Source: Acipenser ruthenus
Taxonomy: Eukaryota > Chordata > Actinopteri > Acipenseriformes > Acipenseridae
DNA length: 64,000 bases
Direction: 5' to 3'
Assembly: GCF_902713425.1 (NCBI RefSeq)
Contig: NC_081230.1
Location: 10,384,143 to 10,448,142 of the forward strand
This document shows positions 25,558 through 51,256 of this stretch, piece by piece. Each line of letters opens with the position of its first letter. Within the stretch, counting starts at the first letter, position 1. The position numbers and the translations under genes are program-made. The notes beneath the pieces are model-generated. The model saw nothing but the letters and a program-made list of their open reading frames with translations, was not told the DNA's origin and did no database searches.

Positions 25558-25884
25558 CAGGGTGGGGTCAATGTCTGCTTTTCAATTCCAGTTCCTTTTT
25601 AAAATCGGTTCCCCAATTCCGATTCCACTGAAGGAACTGGAATTGATATTTTAGGACACAATTCATGTGATTGATTAACTGCTTTAATTTCAAGCCAATT
25701 TCAGGTGACCAACTAACAGGGACTTCAAGTGAAGTCGTGTTGCCACTCTCTGTGAGAAGCTCATTTTAACAGAATGCTGCTAACTGCAGTTTTGATCAAT
25801 GATGTGTTGGAATTGATTGAAAGGGAATGAGAATTGAAATTGGGAATGGATTTTGAATTGAACAGGAATCGGCCCCCGGCCCTG
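25558..25884. mobile_element. hAT-like MITE (family C), degraded copy
   Basis: It starts CAGGGTGGGGTCAATG and ends ATCGGCCCCCGGCCCTG. The interior is rich in AATTCC/GGAATTG and inversely repetitive, like the better preserved copy at 59200-59481. The flanking 8-mers do not match. Confidence 0.6.
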
Positions 25885-26040
25885 ATTACAATCTACTTAC
25901 TCTGTGCTCTGTCGCTCGCTCTGCCTTTTCAATTTGATAAATCAGCCTTTGAATTAAATTTCCCATTTTGGAATCAGCAGTTAAACATCACAGAAACCCC
26001 CCTGACTGCCTGCCAAACGCACACATGCACCCCGTGGCCA

Positions 26041-26250
26041 AAAGCTTTGAGGATCAGCGCTATCGGTGCGGAGAATACCTGCAGCCGAACACAGCCTGAA
26101 AGGATGCAGATCAGCAGCCTTCAGGCAATCTGCAATGCAAAAGCGTTGAGGATCAGCGCTATCGGTGCGGAGAATACCTGCAGCCGAACACAGCCTGAAA
26201 GCATGCAGATCAGCAGCCTTCAGGCAATCTGCAATGCAAAGGATTCTCCA
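26041..26250. repeat. 99-bp tandem duplication, about 2 units
   Basis: The segment from TTGAGGATCAGCGCTATCGG through CAGGCAATCTGCAATGCAAA occurs twice at a 99-bp offset. The unit is divisible by three, so ORFs run through it on both strands. Confidence 0.9.
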
Positions 26251-27884
26251 ACAGCACCTGTGATTCAAAGTGCAAAGCAGATCAGCCTGTGGCAATCCCC
26301 ACATATCTGTAACCACATCCAGTGATCTCCAGCAGTCCTGCTCAGACTGAAACCACAGCATATACAGTGTTTATATTAGTAGTGCAGTTTGGGATTTCCA
26401 GCTAACAAAACACAACACCAGTGTCTATACATATCAAAATACACACACACACAAAAAAAACACCACAAGCCATTTCAACACAGGTTGTGTTGAAAAAAGA
26501 TGCATAAAAATGCACTTTCCACACAATTCCAGAAGAAATCATTTGAGAGGGTTGCTGTCAGTAATGATTTCATCTAGCAGTTGTCTTTCTTTGTTTCCTC
26601 TTTTGCAGCCAAGATGAGGAAATCAGATTCTAAGAAACCCAATTTAATTGTAATAATCATTAATTATACAGCCATCAAAACGTACATAACAGTACAAAGA
26701 AACAAAGAGACAATCCAGTGTAACTCCTCTATAAAGGATTCGAGGTATTCATATATTACAACTTACAAAAATAAAATACATTAAAAACATGCCCTTCCCT
26801 CCTCAAACGACTGCAATCTGATCCACGGTTATGGCTTGTTAGATGGTTTGTTTTGCAGTTTGAGTTCAATTTGTCTACATTAACTGCCTTTAAGATGAAG
26901 TCTTCCCTTTTAAACAGTCAAAGCGAGTTCTCTCTGTTAATTTACAAAGACAATTCAAGTGTATTCAGAGCAGAGGGAGGCATCGTGAATCGCAGAATCA
27001 TTTCTTACCAGTACCGCTGCCCTCTGCAAATTAAAAGGTGTGCAAACAAAACAAAAATCACATTTCCCGTTAAGATCCTTGCAAGCTGCAATTTCAAGAC
27101 ATTCCATGAACAACAACAAGAAAGCAGACGTATGAAGCCACCAAAGTGGGATTGACAAAGTTAAAAACCCAGCCGGGCACCTCGTGGAAGCGCTAGCGTT
27201 CGACCAGGGTTAGGGTTCGGGGTGCTGGGAGTCCGTGCAGATTCCTTTTTATAGTTCCCCAAAAAACGAATTGAAAGCCTTCAAAACGCAGGTAAACAGA
27301 AATAAAACAAAACAAAAACCCCAACAGGGACGGAGGCTTCTTCTAAAAGCACATTTACTGAAATCTGACAGTGGTGGGTTTGAAAGAAAGAGAAGACAGT
27401 AACATTCTGTTTGCTAACGCTTGCTATAAACACCCCTCCGTCCCTCCCTCTCCCCCCCTCAATTCACAGATTTCACATTAGCTCTAGTTACAGCGTGGCT
27501 GAACAGCCTTAAATATTATTTTAAAGATAATGAAATATCACATCCTTGTCCTCGTTCACATCATTTACACACACAGGTGTTTAGTGGGTCAAATACATTG
27601 CACATTAGTCAGTTTGTCTGTGTGATATTTGTGTCACAAAACTGTACACTTTTTTTAACTGCCAACAGAACCACGAGTTTCAGTCCGGCTTACCCAGTCC
27701 TTGGTCCAGAGGGAACAGTGGACAGAGGGGGGGGAACGTTTTTTAAAAATATCAGTAGTTTCGGCTAAAAAGGTGAGGTAGGCCTTTGTCTCGTGTGGCT
27801 TGACTGGCAGGTTTTATTTTTGTTTCGTCGTGCTATTTTTTTTTTTTTGTTTGGGTGATTTTTTGTCTGGTTTTCGTTGGTCGT

Positions 27885-42595
<14,711 letters not shown>

Positions 42596-43344
42596 GTTTG
42601 CAAGATGCCCATTGCCCTGCATTGATACATACAAAGTGTGAAGCTGACAAGGCAGCCTGAACCAGACCTCCAACACAAACACACACAGACAGGCAGAGAC
42701 GCGATTAAAGGGGCAGGCTGTTTAAAGGGGTGGAGGTTTGGTTTTTTTTTAGTCGACAAGAATCTGTCAGTCAGATCTATACTCCGGAGTTATATGCTGC
42801 AGTTATTGTATATTGCATTAAACAACGAACTGTAAACACCTTATAGAAGCTCGTAGGCGTGTCTGTTTCTTATAAGGGTTTAACATATAGTTAGGGTTAA
42901 TATTCTGTGTTTCGGATTGGGCTCTTGGGCCGTACAGCTGAATTGTTCTGTGTTTCATCATGACATACCCATAGATTGTACTGTAGACTTGTATTGTGAA
43001 CGAACAGATATTGTACTGTAGAAATGCTATACCCGTATCGGAACCTACTTTTACAATAGAGTCGTTTCTAGGGTGTAAGTGTTGCCATACAAGCCATATT
43101 ATCTGTGCTTACTCTGACGACGTTGCAATGCTTTCATTATGGGGCTAAAGCTAAATTGCAGTCTATTTATAATATACGCTTTTATCAACAGAGTATGCAT
43201 TTATTCCCTTGTTTGTGGGTTTCCCGTACCTCAGACACGCGTCCTTCCATAATGCTCTTAACCACAGTGCTCGCCTCAGAGTTAGTGAGGGAATGAGACG
43301 GACTGCTATTCTCAGTTCCTGAGAGCAGCGGATTCACCTCCCAC

Positions 43345-43378
43345 TCCCGCCCGTCCCGTCCCGTCCCGTCCCGTCCCG
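43345..43378. repeat. (CCCGT)n pentanucleotide repeat
   Basis: Five to six CCCGT units. Confidence 0.9.
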
Positions 43379-43546
43379 GTGTGCTGCTGGACTCGAACAT
43401 TATAGTTCTAAACCAGCTTCATTTTACACGAACGCTACTGTAATCTAGAGCTTGCAGGCTTCATTGTACAGTGTATGACTCGCACCCTCCCCAAATCTAA
43501 TGTATCTGGTTAAAACTGTAGTGTTTGCATGCAAGACTCGGCAAGG

Positions 43547-43714
43547 GAGCAGGGTTCAGCACAGAGGTGCAGGGTACGGCACAGGGGTGCAGGGTTCAGA
43601 ACAGAGGAACAGGGTACCGCACAGGGGTGCAGGGTACGACACAGAGGTGCAGGGTACGGCACAGGGGTGCAGGGTTCAGCACAGGGGATCAGGGTAGAGC
43701 ACAGGGGGAGCAGG
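43547..43714. repeat. 20-bp minisatellite, about 8 units
   Basis: The unit resembles GCACAGGGGTGCAGGGTACG, with variants (AGAGGTGC, TTCA). The copies are much more diverged than in the other arrays. All three plus-strand frames stay open through it. Confidence 0.9.
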
Positions 43715-43966
43715 ATATGTATTACTGCATTATAAATACAGTAACTTAATTAGATTGCCAGAGGGTTGCCATACATGGGTTCCTGTCCCACCCTAGTAGA
43801 AGTGAGTGTAGGCAGTAGGAGTGGTTGTCAGTTTATGCAGCAATAACCACAAATCAAGGGAGGTGCGTTGTCACATGCTCTGTGGGAAAGAAAGATGACT
43901 CCCTTTCAGCCCACACACTGCCTGTACATACTGGAAACTTTCTCATGAGTCTAAAAGAAATGCCAA

Positions 43967-44338
43967 CAGAACCTTCAACAGGGTTACTGGGAGTGACAGC
44001 ACAATGGGTTCAGAACACAGATTGTACTGCAGAACCTTCAACAGGGTTACTGGGAGTGACAGCACAATGGGTTCAGAACACAGATTGTACTGCAGAACCT
44101 TCAAAAGGGTTACTGGGAGTGACAGCACAATGGGTTCAGAACACAGATTGTACTGCAGAACCTTCAACAGGGTTACTGGGAGTGACAGCACAATGGGTTC
44201 AGAACACAGATTGTACTGCAGAACCTTCAACAGGGTTACTGGGAGTGACAGCACAATGGGTTCAGAACACAGATTGTACTGCAGAACCTTCAACAGGGTT
44301 ACTGGGGGTGACAGCACAATGGGTTCGGAACACAGATT
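43967..44338. repeat. 63-bp tandem repeat, about 5.9 units
   Basis: The unit starts CAGAACCTTCAACAGGGTTA and ends CAGATTGTACTG. Because 63 is divisible by three and the unit lacks stops in several frames, ORFs of 124-181 codons run on both strands. They show no domain and no splice support. Confidence 0.97.
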
Positions 44339-44504
44339 TCACAGCTGTCCAGATACGAGGGCTGGGATAACAATCAAATAGTCATGATATTATCCACAAA
44401 CAGTTCTGTCTTTAGCAGTCCCATGAGGCTCCAACGTGATTTCCGACAGCATATGTTAACATGTGGCCCTAAGTTCCCGCCAGGACTGAAAGGGTTAATT
44501 AAAA

Positions 44505-44507
<3 letters not shown>

Positions 44508-44569
<62 letters not shown>
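44508..44569. repeat. (TAA)n microsatellite
   Basis: About 20 TAA units. Confidence 0.95.
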
Positions 44570-45524
44570 CATGGTTTGATAACTGAAAAAGTGCTATCAA
44601 TAAGTTAAACCACATGAACTTAACTATGATGTTTCATTCCCTTTAAAGGTAACTAAGAGTTTAAAATCTACATGGAGAGCATGACAGCACACACACCCTT
44701 GTCCCGGATATTCTGACCTTCCTGTTTTCAGTACTTTCCCCAGTGTTTCCTGCTACAACATCCATTCACTTCCTTTGTAACTGACCCTGCTGTGCACAGG
44801 AAACTAGGTCGGGTCAAGAGGGGGTCGTATTACCTGTAACACAGGAAGTTAATTAAATACCGTACAACACAACCATTAAAACGGGTCCCCTCCAGCAAAC
44901 TGGTTTCACATTACCAACACGCTGCTCTTCATACGATACGTTTCCACGATACAGCCTGAAATACGCGGGTTGAATTCATTACAAATTAAAGTCTTATAAG
45001 AGTAAAAGCGCAGCGCCCTCTGGTGGTGAAAGCGTGGAATGTCATTGCCACTCCCAGCAGGCCGACGTGACTTCCAAGCAGGCACTCACTCAAACGCAAT
45101 GCAAAGAAGCGCTGTGCTTCTCATTGCAAACGATCTCTGTCCGAGTACGAGTTGGGTTTTTTTATATCAGCGTGTTTTCATAAAGTCCCGCTGGCCGGGC
45201 AGGCTTCCTCTACACTATTTACACCCAAACTCCCAGATAAGAAACACTCTGAGATAAGATTAGATGCAGCCTCCGCGCTACAAGAAGCAGGGAGGAAGGA
45301 GACCGCGCTTCTTTGAAGGCCAGCTCTTTGTAACGGGGGGGGATGTTTTTATTTTCTACAAATTAAGTTTACATTTATAAAGAAGCTAAGTGCCCGAACA
45401 CAAATAACAATTACATAGATTCTAGAGTTTATTACATGTATATAAAAACAAATTAAACGTTTAGAAAGAAAAATGTCATTTCAGTAATATAAAATGGTCA
45501 CTTCTGTAAAATGAAAACAAATAA

Positions 45525-45820
45525 ACTGAGGATAGTGAATTCTCTTTATTACATTATACACACACACACAGAATTCTGTATTTACTGAGGATAGTGAATT
45601 CTCTTTATTACATTATACATACACAGAATTCTGTATTTACTGAGGATAGTGAATTCTCTTTATTGCATTATACACACACACACACAGAATTCTGTATTTA
45701 CTGAGGATAGTGAATTCTCTTTATTGCATTATACACACACACACAGAATTCTGTATTTACTGAGGATAGTGAATTCTGTTTATTGCATTATACACACACA
45801 CACAGAATTCTGTATTTATC
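45525..45820. repeat. 55-61-bp tandem repeat, 5 units, each with a minus-strand AATAAA
   Basis: Each unit reads CTGAGGATAGTGAATTCTCT, then TTATTRCATTATA, a short CA run, and AGAATTCTGTATTTA. Length varies with the CA run. Each unit contains TTTATT, which is AATAAA on the strand on which bcdin3d is transcribed, 0.6-0.9 kb past its stop. Confidence 0.95.
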
Positions 45821-46420
45821 GCTTAAGTTCAACTAATGTGTTCAAACAGAAAGTTTTAAATTTACAGTATTTGAGGGAACATCGCCGCCACCTTGTGGTT
45901 CAAAACTGTAACGGCACCTAAATCTGAAAAAAAGTCCAAGATCCTTCCTTACTGTACAGCATGTCAACTGCTCGAAAACTGAAGTTGCAAACTTTCAAAA
46001 TAAAATCCTAATCATGGGCCTGTGTCAGGAACAAAAAGTAAAATGCAGTAAAAACTGAAATAAAATGCACATTCCATTGACACATCATTTCAATAATCCC
46101 CTCCACATCACAGGGTTTCGTGTGCAAAATATTGAGAGCCGCACCCCTTTTTGAAGAATAAGCCCACTGCCTACACCTCTGCTGATGTGCCCATGTGGTC
46201 TAGCCTGGGTCTGAACCCCAAAAGCCTCTCTGAGACTGCTTGACTTCTTTGATTTTCCCCTTCAGAATGTTCTGTATTGTACAGAATGTATTTGAAATCA
46301 CAGATTCAGTTCTACAATATGAAGTCCGGGTGAGGGACGGACAGCAGTCCCACCACTGCAGGTTTCACTACGGGACGGGTCAGCCCCAGCGTACAGGGAA
46401 CAAGCTCAGGCTGACGGGTT

Positions 46421-48891
46421 TCATTTCTTTACTTTCTTAGACGAGCGCTCTTGCTCGGGGGAGCGTCTCTGGAACAGCAGCAGGCTCCTGTCCCAGGCCG
46501 TGTGTCCGAAGCTGTGCACCAGCTCCATCCCGCAGCGGGACTCCAGGTGGCCCCTGATCCCCGGGACCCCCCGGACCCGCAGCTGCTTGAAGTGCTCGAA
46601 GTCCGTCCTGCCCGCCCTGCGCAGGCGGCGTGCAGCCGCGCGGTAGCACCTCCAGGGCTGGGCCTCCAGCAGCAGGTGGTGGCAGAGAGCGGCCAGGGAG
46701 GAGAGCAGCTCCAGCAGCCCCTGGTCCCCGTGGTTCAGGTGGACCCACATGGTCACGGCCAGGCAGGCGCACAGGTCGAAGGAGGGGCGGCCGTATCGAG
46801 CCAGGTAGGACCCCAGGACCTCCTCGCGGGCCCCGCGGTCCGTGATGTCCAGGGGGAGGAAGGTGACGGTCTCAGGGAAGGGGTTCCCCTCCTGTGCTCT
46901 CTGGATCAGGGTCTCGTCCAGGTCACAGCCCAGCAGGTGAAGCTGCTTCCTTCCCTCCAGTGCTCCTCCTCCCCCGGGCTCACAAGAGTCTTCATCCAGA
47001 CCCAGCAGATGCCTGTACAGAGCGATGCTCAAATCCTAAAAGCAAGCAAATATTGAGAGACAAACATCACAGGCAAGAAGCAGTGTTCTCAGTCCAGGGA
47101 TGGAAAGAAGACTCCTGTTGCACAGCAGTTTAACCCATTCCAGGTTTTTCTACTATCCTGAATAGCCACAGTGTAAAGGTAACAAGCTTAAGTGTGTCTT
47201 ATTAAACCAGGGTTAGAAACTCCCGCTCTCCCGAGGCGAATTAAATCTAACGAGGACTAGCTGATGTCTGAGTCGCAGTAGTCCTCTGGGCGAGTACTTA
47301 AAACGAATGTACACATGCTCTCTCACGTTCACAGTCTTGCGTTAAAAAAATGCAGGGAAGTCAATTTTCTAACAGGGTGTAGCAGCGGTGAATAAGCATG
47401 CATAATGCTTACAAAACAAACAGTCACTCGGAAAGGAACTTAACCCTCCCGTCATCGCTCCTGCAATACCAACCTCACTTCATGACGGTTTACGTTTGTG
47501 TTCTCACTCTGCGCGAGATGCCAAGTTTGGTGAGCGTTTGAATTTTGAAACACGTTGCATCTTTGAAGTAAGTGTAAATTAATTTTACAAAAATGTTAAT
47601 ATATTTATACCAGGTTACGATCTCCCACCATAAAGACTTTAGATGTCATTAGCAAAGGGTTAGGGTTACGTTTTACTAAACATTTTAAAACTAATAAATA
47701 AACAATTACCATAATGTATATTATCGTAACATGTTGCTTAAAGCAAAATATTCATAATACAGTCGAGTTCCTATGAACAACAGCAACACGTTTAAAGTTT
47801 GGGGCTCGCTGTCTCTAGTTTGGTTTTGTTTACATTATCGGCAGCACACTGTTTTTACGAAATTACTTGTCTTGTATACTAGTGAGCGAGAATCAGTTTG
47901 TCTGAAAACCAGGCTCTACAACATTGATAATAGATGCACAGGCAGCGATTCCGTGCGCGCTCAGGGGCTCAAGCACCAGTGGGGATAACAAGGTCCCGCA
48001 CAGTGCAAATAAATCACCTGTTCGGTCAAATATAGTGCCGATGCTTCACAAGCAGAACTGCTATTGCAGCGTTTAAAAAGATAAACATCCACTAGCGTCT
48101 CTGACAAACCGGAAGCTGATCCTAACATATTGAAAGCAATTTATATAAAAAGTCTCACAGCTTTTTTGAAATATCTGCATCCCCCTGGTTTGAGCGAGCT
48201 GTAGGAGCGTTTACTAATGCGCCTTTGTTAAAAAATAAATAGCCTAAATAAAACCTAAAATTTAAAACGGCGATTATTTTTTAGGAAAATAAAATGTTGC
48301 CTATTTTTAGGGACACCAAACTGCTGTTTATGATTCCAACTTAAGCACTTCGCATCAGGACTAGAACATTTACATCAGGACTCGCAAGCTTCAACAGCTA
48401 CTACACTAGTTAGTTTCTAACCCTGTATTAAAGTCATAGCAAAACCAGGAGGGGATCAAACCGCGGTGCAAATTCCTGATCATTTAAAATGACGGCTGTT
48501 CTTTAACACCGGGGTGCAGCAAGTCTCGTGGGCGTTTCAAGCCAGGCTACACAAGATGTATTCACAGTGATGTGTTTGTTCGCTTATTCAACTGACAGTG
48601 TTTTGTAACAACTAAGAAAAGTTTAATAAAATGTTAAACAAAAGTAGGTGCATGAAACCTGCAACTTACTCCCGAATTGCACCCAACATCGAGCAGCAGG
48701 AAGGGTGCGCGGTCTGCGGCGCTGCTGTAGCCCAGCTCCTGCAGCAAAGAAGCCGGGATGAGGCTGAGTCGATTCTCCGGGGGATTGAAGCTGTAATAAT
48801 TGATAAAATTCCCAAACAGAGCGGCTCCAGGGTCGCCGGAATCGATCTCTGTTTTACCTTCTTCAGTCACGTTGCCCGTGGCCGCAGCCAT
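46421..48891 (-). CDS. bcdin3d: BCDIN3D, RNA 5'-monophosphate methyltransferase, 2 coding exons
   Basis: A cytoplasmic SAM-dependent methyltransferase that O-methylates the 5'-monophosphate of RNA; in mammals its substrates are tRNA-His and some pre-miRNAs. Exon 1 is 48670-48891 and exon 2 is 46421-47035, joined in phase 0, giving 278 aa (human 292). I start at MAAATGNVTEE (48891), the first ATG in this frame, in a good context (AAGATGG). Residues 68-74, DVGCNSG, then DLS form the SAM-binding motif I and straddle the splice. Exon 2 has CDLDETL (motif II-like acidic loop), TMWVHLNHGD (the Bin3-family signature), EAQPWRCYRAAARRLRR and SFGHTAWDRSLLLF, all matching human BCDIN3D. The lysine-rich tail SSKKVKK is short. 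Exon 2 is much more GC-rich than its flanks. The intron carries a nested MITE/hAT insertion. It looks intact. Confidence 0.95.
47095..48478. mobile_element. Family A MITE, copy 8, interrupted by a 1.2-kb hAT-like element
   Basis: The left part, 47095-47208, starts CAGGGATGGAAAGAAGACTC and runs to TGTCTTATTAAAC. The right part resumes at 48426 with TATTAAAG and the arm AGCAAAACCAGGAGGGGATC. The break lies at the element's central TATTAAAC. The extreme right end is degraded. It lies inside the bcdin3d intron. Confidence 0.8.
47209..48425. mobile_element. Non-autonomous hAT-like transposon, 1217 bp, 8-bp target duplication
   Basis: The ends are perfect inverted repeats: CAGGGTTAGAAACT at 47209-47222 and AGTTTCTAACCCTG at 48412-48425. 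The flanks are TATTAAAC (47201-47208) and TATTAAAG (48426-48433), an 8-bp duplication with one mismatch. CAGGG ends and 8-bp duplications define hAT elements. No transposase ORF is visible, so it is a deletion derivative or a long MITE. Confidence 0.88.
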
Positions 48892-49153
48892 CTTGTTCAC
48901 CAATCCGCCCCGTGTGGAAACACGACCCGACAGCAAGAAAGGCTCCGGTCTACTTTTAAAATCCCAATTATCACTGGCTTCACTGTTTCTGGAGAGAGCC
49001 TTCTGTCTGAATGCAGTGTTTGTATTTTATAGGCCGTCACCAATGGTATTATAGCAGGAATTTGTTTTGTGCAGCTACTGTCCCTGCAGCGAAATCAACT
49101 GCCATAAACAATTCGACTGCAAAATGCACCCTGCGTGTGAGGCGCTGCGGCCC

Positions 49154-49315
49154 TGTAGTTTATTTATTGGTATTTATTGATGTGCAAGGCGTGTCACTGT
49201 AGTTTATTTATTGATGTGCAAGGCGTGTCACTGTAGTTTATTTATTGATGTGCAAGGCGTGTCACTGTAGTTTATTTATTGATGTGCAAGGCGTGTCACT
49301 GTAGTTTATTTATTG
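49154..49315. repeat. 34-bp tandem repeat, about 4-5 units
   Basis: The unit is GTAGTTTATTTATTGATGTG followed by CAAGGCGTGTCACT. The edge copies are irregular (an extra GGTATTTATT). Confidence 0.93.
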
Positions 49316-49385
49316 TTATTTATTGATGTGTTGATACTCTTTGCTGTGCTTAAACAACACAGTTACAGTGACAAACGCCTAACGA

Positions 49386-49515
49386 AAGCCCCGCTGTTGC
49401 GTAGCAGTTGGAGCCAGTCCAGGTTTTATAACGAGTCACTGTGAACCTTACAAAAAGGTATGCGTTGTGTGTCTAATAGCTCATGCCACAATTAAAAAAA
49501 CAACCTGAAATGGCA
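49386..49515. mobile_element. Family A MITE, copy 9, strongly degraded
   Basis: GTTGCGTAGCAGTTGGAGCC and AGTCCAGGTTTTATAACGAG match the left arm. The right arm is reduced to ACAACCTGAAATGGCAATA. Confidence 0.55.
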
Positions 49516-51011
49516 ATAGACTATTTTGGGAAGGGCGTTTGGAAACGTCACAGTGAAATGCGGGATATATCGTGTTGTTCCTGGACGGGAGGAGTGAACC
49601 TGGCACGAACTCGAGAACACTTCTGCTCCAGCAGCGCCACACCTAAATCGATTCTCCTTTAAAACGAACATTTACTGAAGTACGGTATCCTCCCGAGACC
49701 AAGCCAAGCCGGCAACCGAAACCGGGAAAGCGTGGCTTCATCTTCGTCAAGATTAAAGTCAAATCAACACTACACAAGTCTGTGAATAACAAGTTTTATT
49801 ATTATTTTTTTGTTTCTCGCGTAACAAATCTTAGTTCCGATGTAGTGCAGCACACGGTGTTGTAATAAACACCGAGAATGAAGGCTCATTACAGTAATGC
49901 AGGCTGTCTGTCTTTACCAGACTGGATTTATTTACTCGCTATGTGTTCCACTGTTTTAAGATTTGTAACATTTTGCACGACTTTTTGTTTGCTAGCTAAA
50001 TGACATTCCACCCATATTAAAATACCCGTATCAATAATGGTAGTTTGGTTTCGTATCTCACTGCTGGATCTGGTTTTCCTCGAAAAGAAAGTGTGAGGGG
50101 TGTTGACGGTTTTATAGGTTTTCATGCATATATATATATAAAACAAATCTGTAATTTACTGTGCGTGTTAAAAAGCTGCATCTCCCTGTTGTAAGTCATC
50201 TTCATGGCGGGCTTTGATTGAGGGCTATAAGGGTCATTGTGCTGAACAGACCTGACTGGACAGGAACGGTCAGAGCAAATTAAATATCTTACAACAACTT
50301 ATACAAGTTTACCACCGTACATCGACACCGTGTTCCTGCAGCTTTTCCCATGGTTATACCGTGCATTTACCTTGTTTACTTATATATATATATACACACA
50401 CACATACTTTACCATATCTCTGTGCTTTACAGTGCTTGCCTATGCGTTACCATGCATTCACTGTGCTGTATTACACTTTGCTATGGGAAAGTTTACCACG
50501 CCTTCCCTGTGGTTATACTGTGCATTTACCGTAGTTTGCTGCACTTTTCCTGTTGGAACACTTTCTAAAGCCACGCCTGACACATCTGTCACAACGATTG
50601 CTTTTGCTTGCGGTATCTGAAACTGATTCACATTGCCAGGAAACTGTGCAATCATGTAACAGTAAACGGACAGGAAATTCCAAAGAAATGTTGCTTAATG
50701 CAATGCCATGATGACACTGCAACTGTACCGCCCCCTGCAAGCCAAGCTGCAGTTTTAAAACACAATACTTGCACTTGATTGGAGGAAGCCGTAACCACTC
50801 GTTAATCATTCTCTTATACCACTGCTGTTCAGTGCAGGCTACTGTATGAAAAGAGTCTGATCAACCTGGGGTTAAATGCAGTGCACCTGTAATTGCATTT
50901 CCTATTGTGGTGCAGGGCTACAAAGCTGCAAAATTAGTTACAAGCAAATCAGATGTTTAATGGGGATATGTCTGTCATCAATTTTTTCCTTATTAATATG
51001 TGTTATTTATT

Positions 51012-51138
51012 AAATAAGACTCCTATTGCATAGCAGTTTCACCCATTCCAGGTTTTAATACGTGCTTGATTAGCCCCAGTGTATAGGTAACAAGCTCAGG
51101 TGTGCGAATAAATTCACAGTAAAACTAGGAATGGATCA

Positions 51139-51142
<4 letters not shown>
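51012..51142. mobile_element. Family A MITE, copy 10, right end lost into (TA)n
   Basis: The left arm is excellent (AAGACTCCTATTGCATAGCA). The right arm is cut at GGATCAAACTATATATA, where a TA microsatellite begins. Confidence 0.8.

Positions 51143-51200
<58 letters not shown>
51143..51200. repeat. (TA)n microsatellite
   Basis: About 28 TA units ending 57 bp before the NLR start codon. It seems to have grown from, or replaced, the right end of a MITE. Confidence 0.95.
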
Positions 51201-51205
<5 letters not shown>

Positions 51206-51256
51206 TCTAATGTCCCTGTGTGTTTTATTTTCACAGAGAGCCTCTACTGAGCAACA

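Larger units (their letters stand above)
21451..27884. other. Intergenic between tamalin and acvr1b
   Basis: No coding exon recognised. It holds tandem repeats (21493-21710, 23997-24359, 26041-26250) and MITEs (22426-22607, 25558-25884). The right end, from roughly 26600 to 27884, is the likely acvr1b 3' UTR because it follows that stop codon on the minus strand. Candidate poly(A) hexamers on the minus strand are AATAAA at 27813-27818 and ATTAAA at 26643-26648. Neither is proven. Confidence 0.45.
42596..46420. other. Intergenic between acvr1b and bcdin3d
   Basis: The left side is the acvr1b promoter region; no TATA box is evident. The right side is the bcdin3d 3' flank. Four tandem arrays and a TAA tract occupy much of it. 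Overlapping ORFs at 43500-43749 and 43825-44381 come from repeat units of 20 and 63 bp. Confidence 0.5.
48892..51256. other. Head-to-head intergenic region between bcdin3d and the NLR gene
   Basis: About 2.4 kb separates the bcdin3d start (minus) from the NLR start codon (plus). It contains a 34-bp tandem array, two family A MITE copies and a (TA)n tract. TTTTCACAG just before the NLR start-codon exon is a splice acceptor, so at least one upstream non-coding NLR exon should lie here or further left. I could not locate it. Confidence 0.5.

Noticed and set aside
46451-47056. 201-codon plus-strand ORF
   Set aside because: Antisense to bcdin3d exon 2, whose minus-strand frame matches the known protein throughout.
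48892-48936. Upstream extension of bcdin3d
   Set aside because: The extension would begin with TTG, not ATG. The first ATG in frame, at 48891, has a good context.
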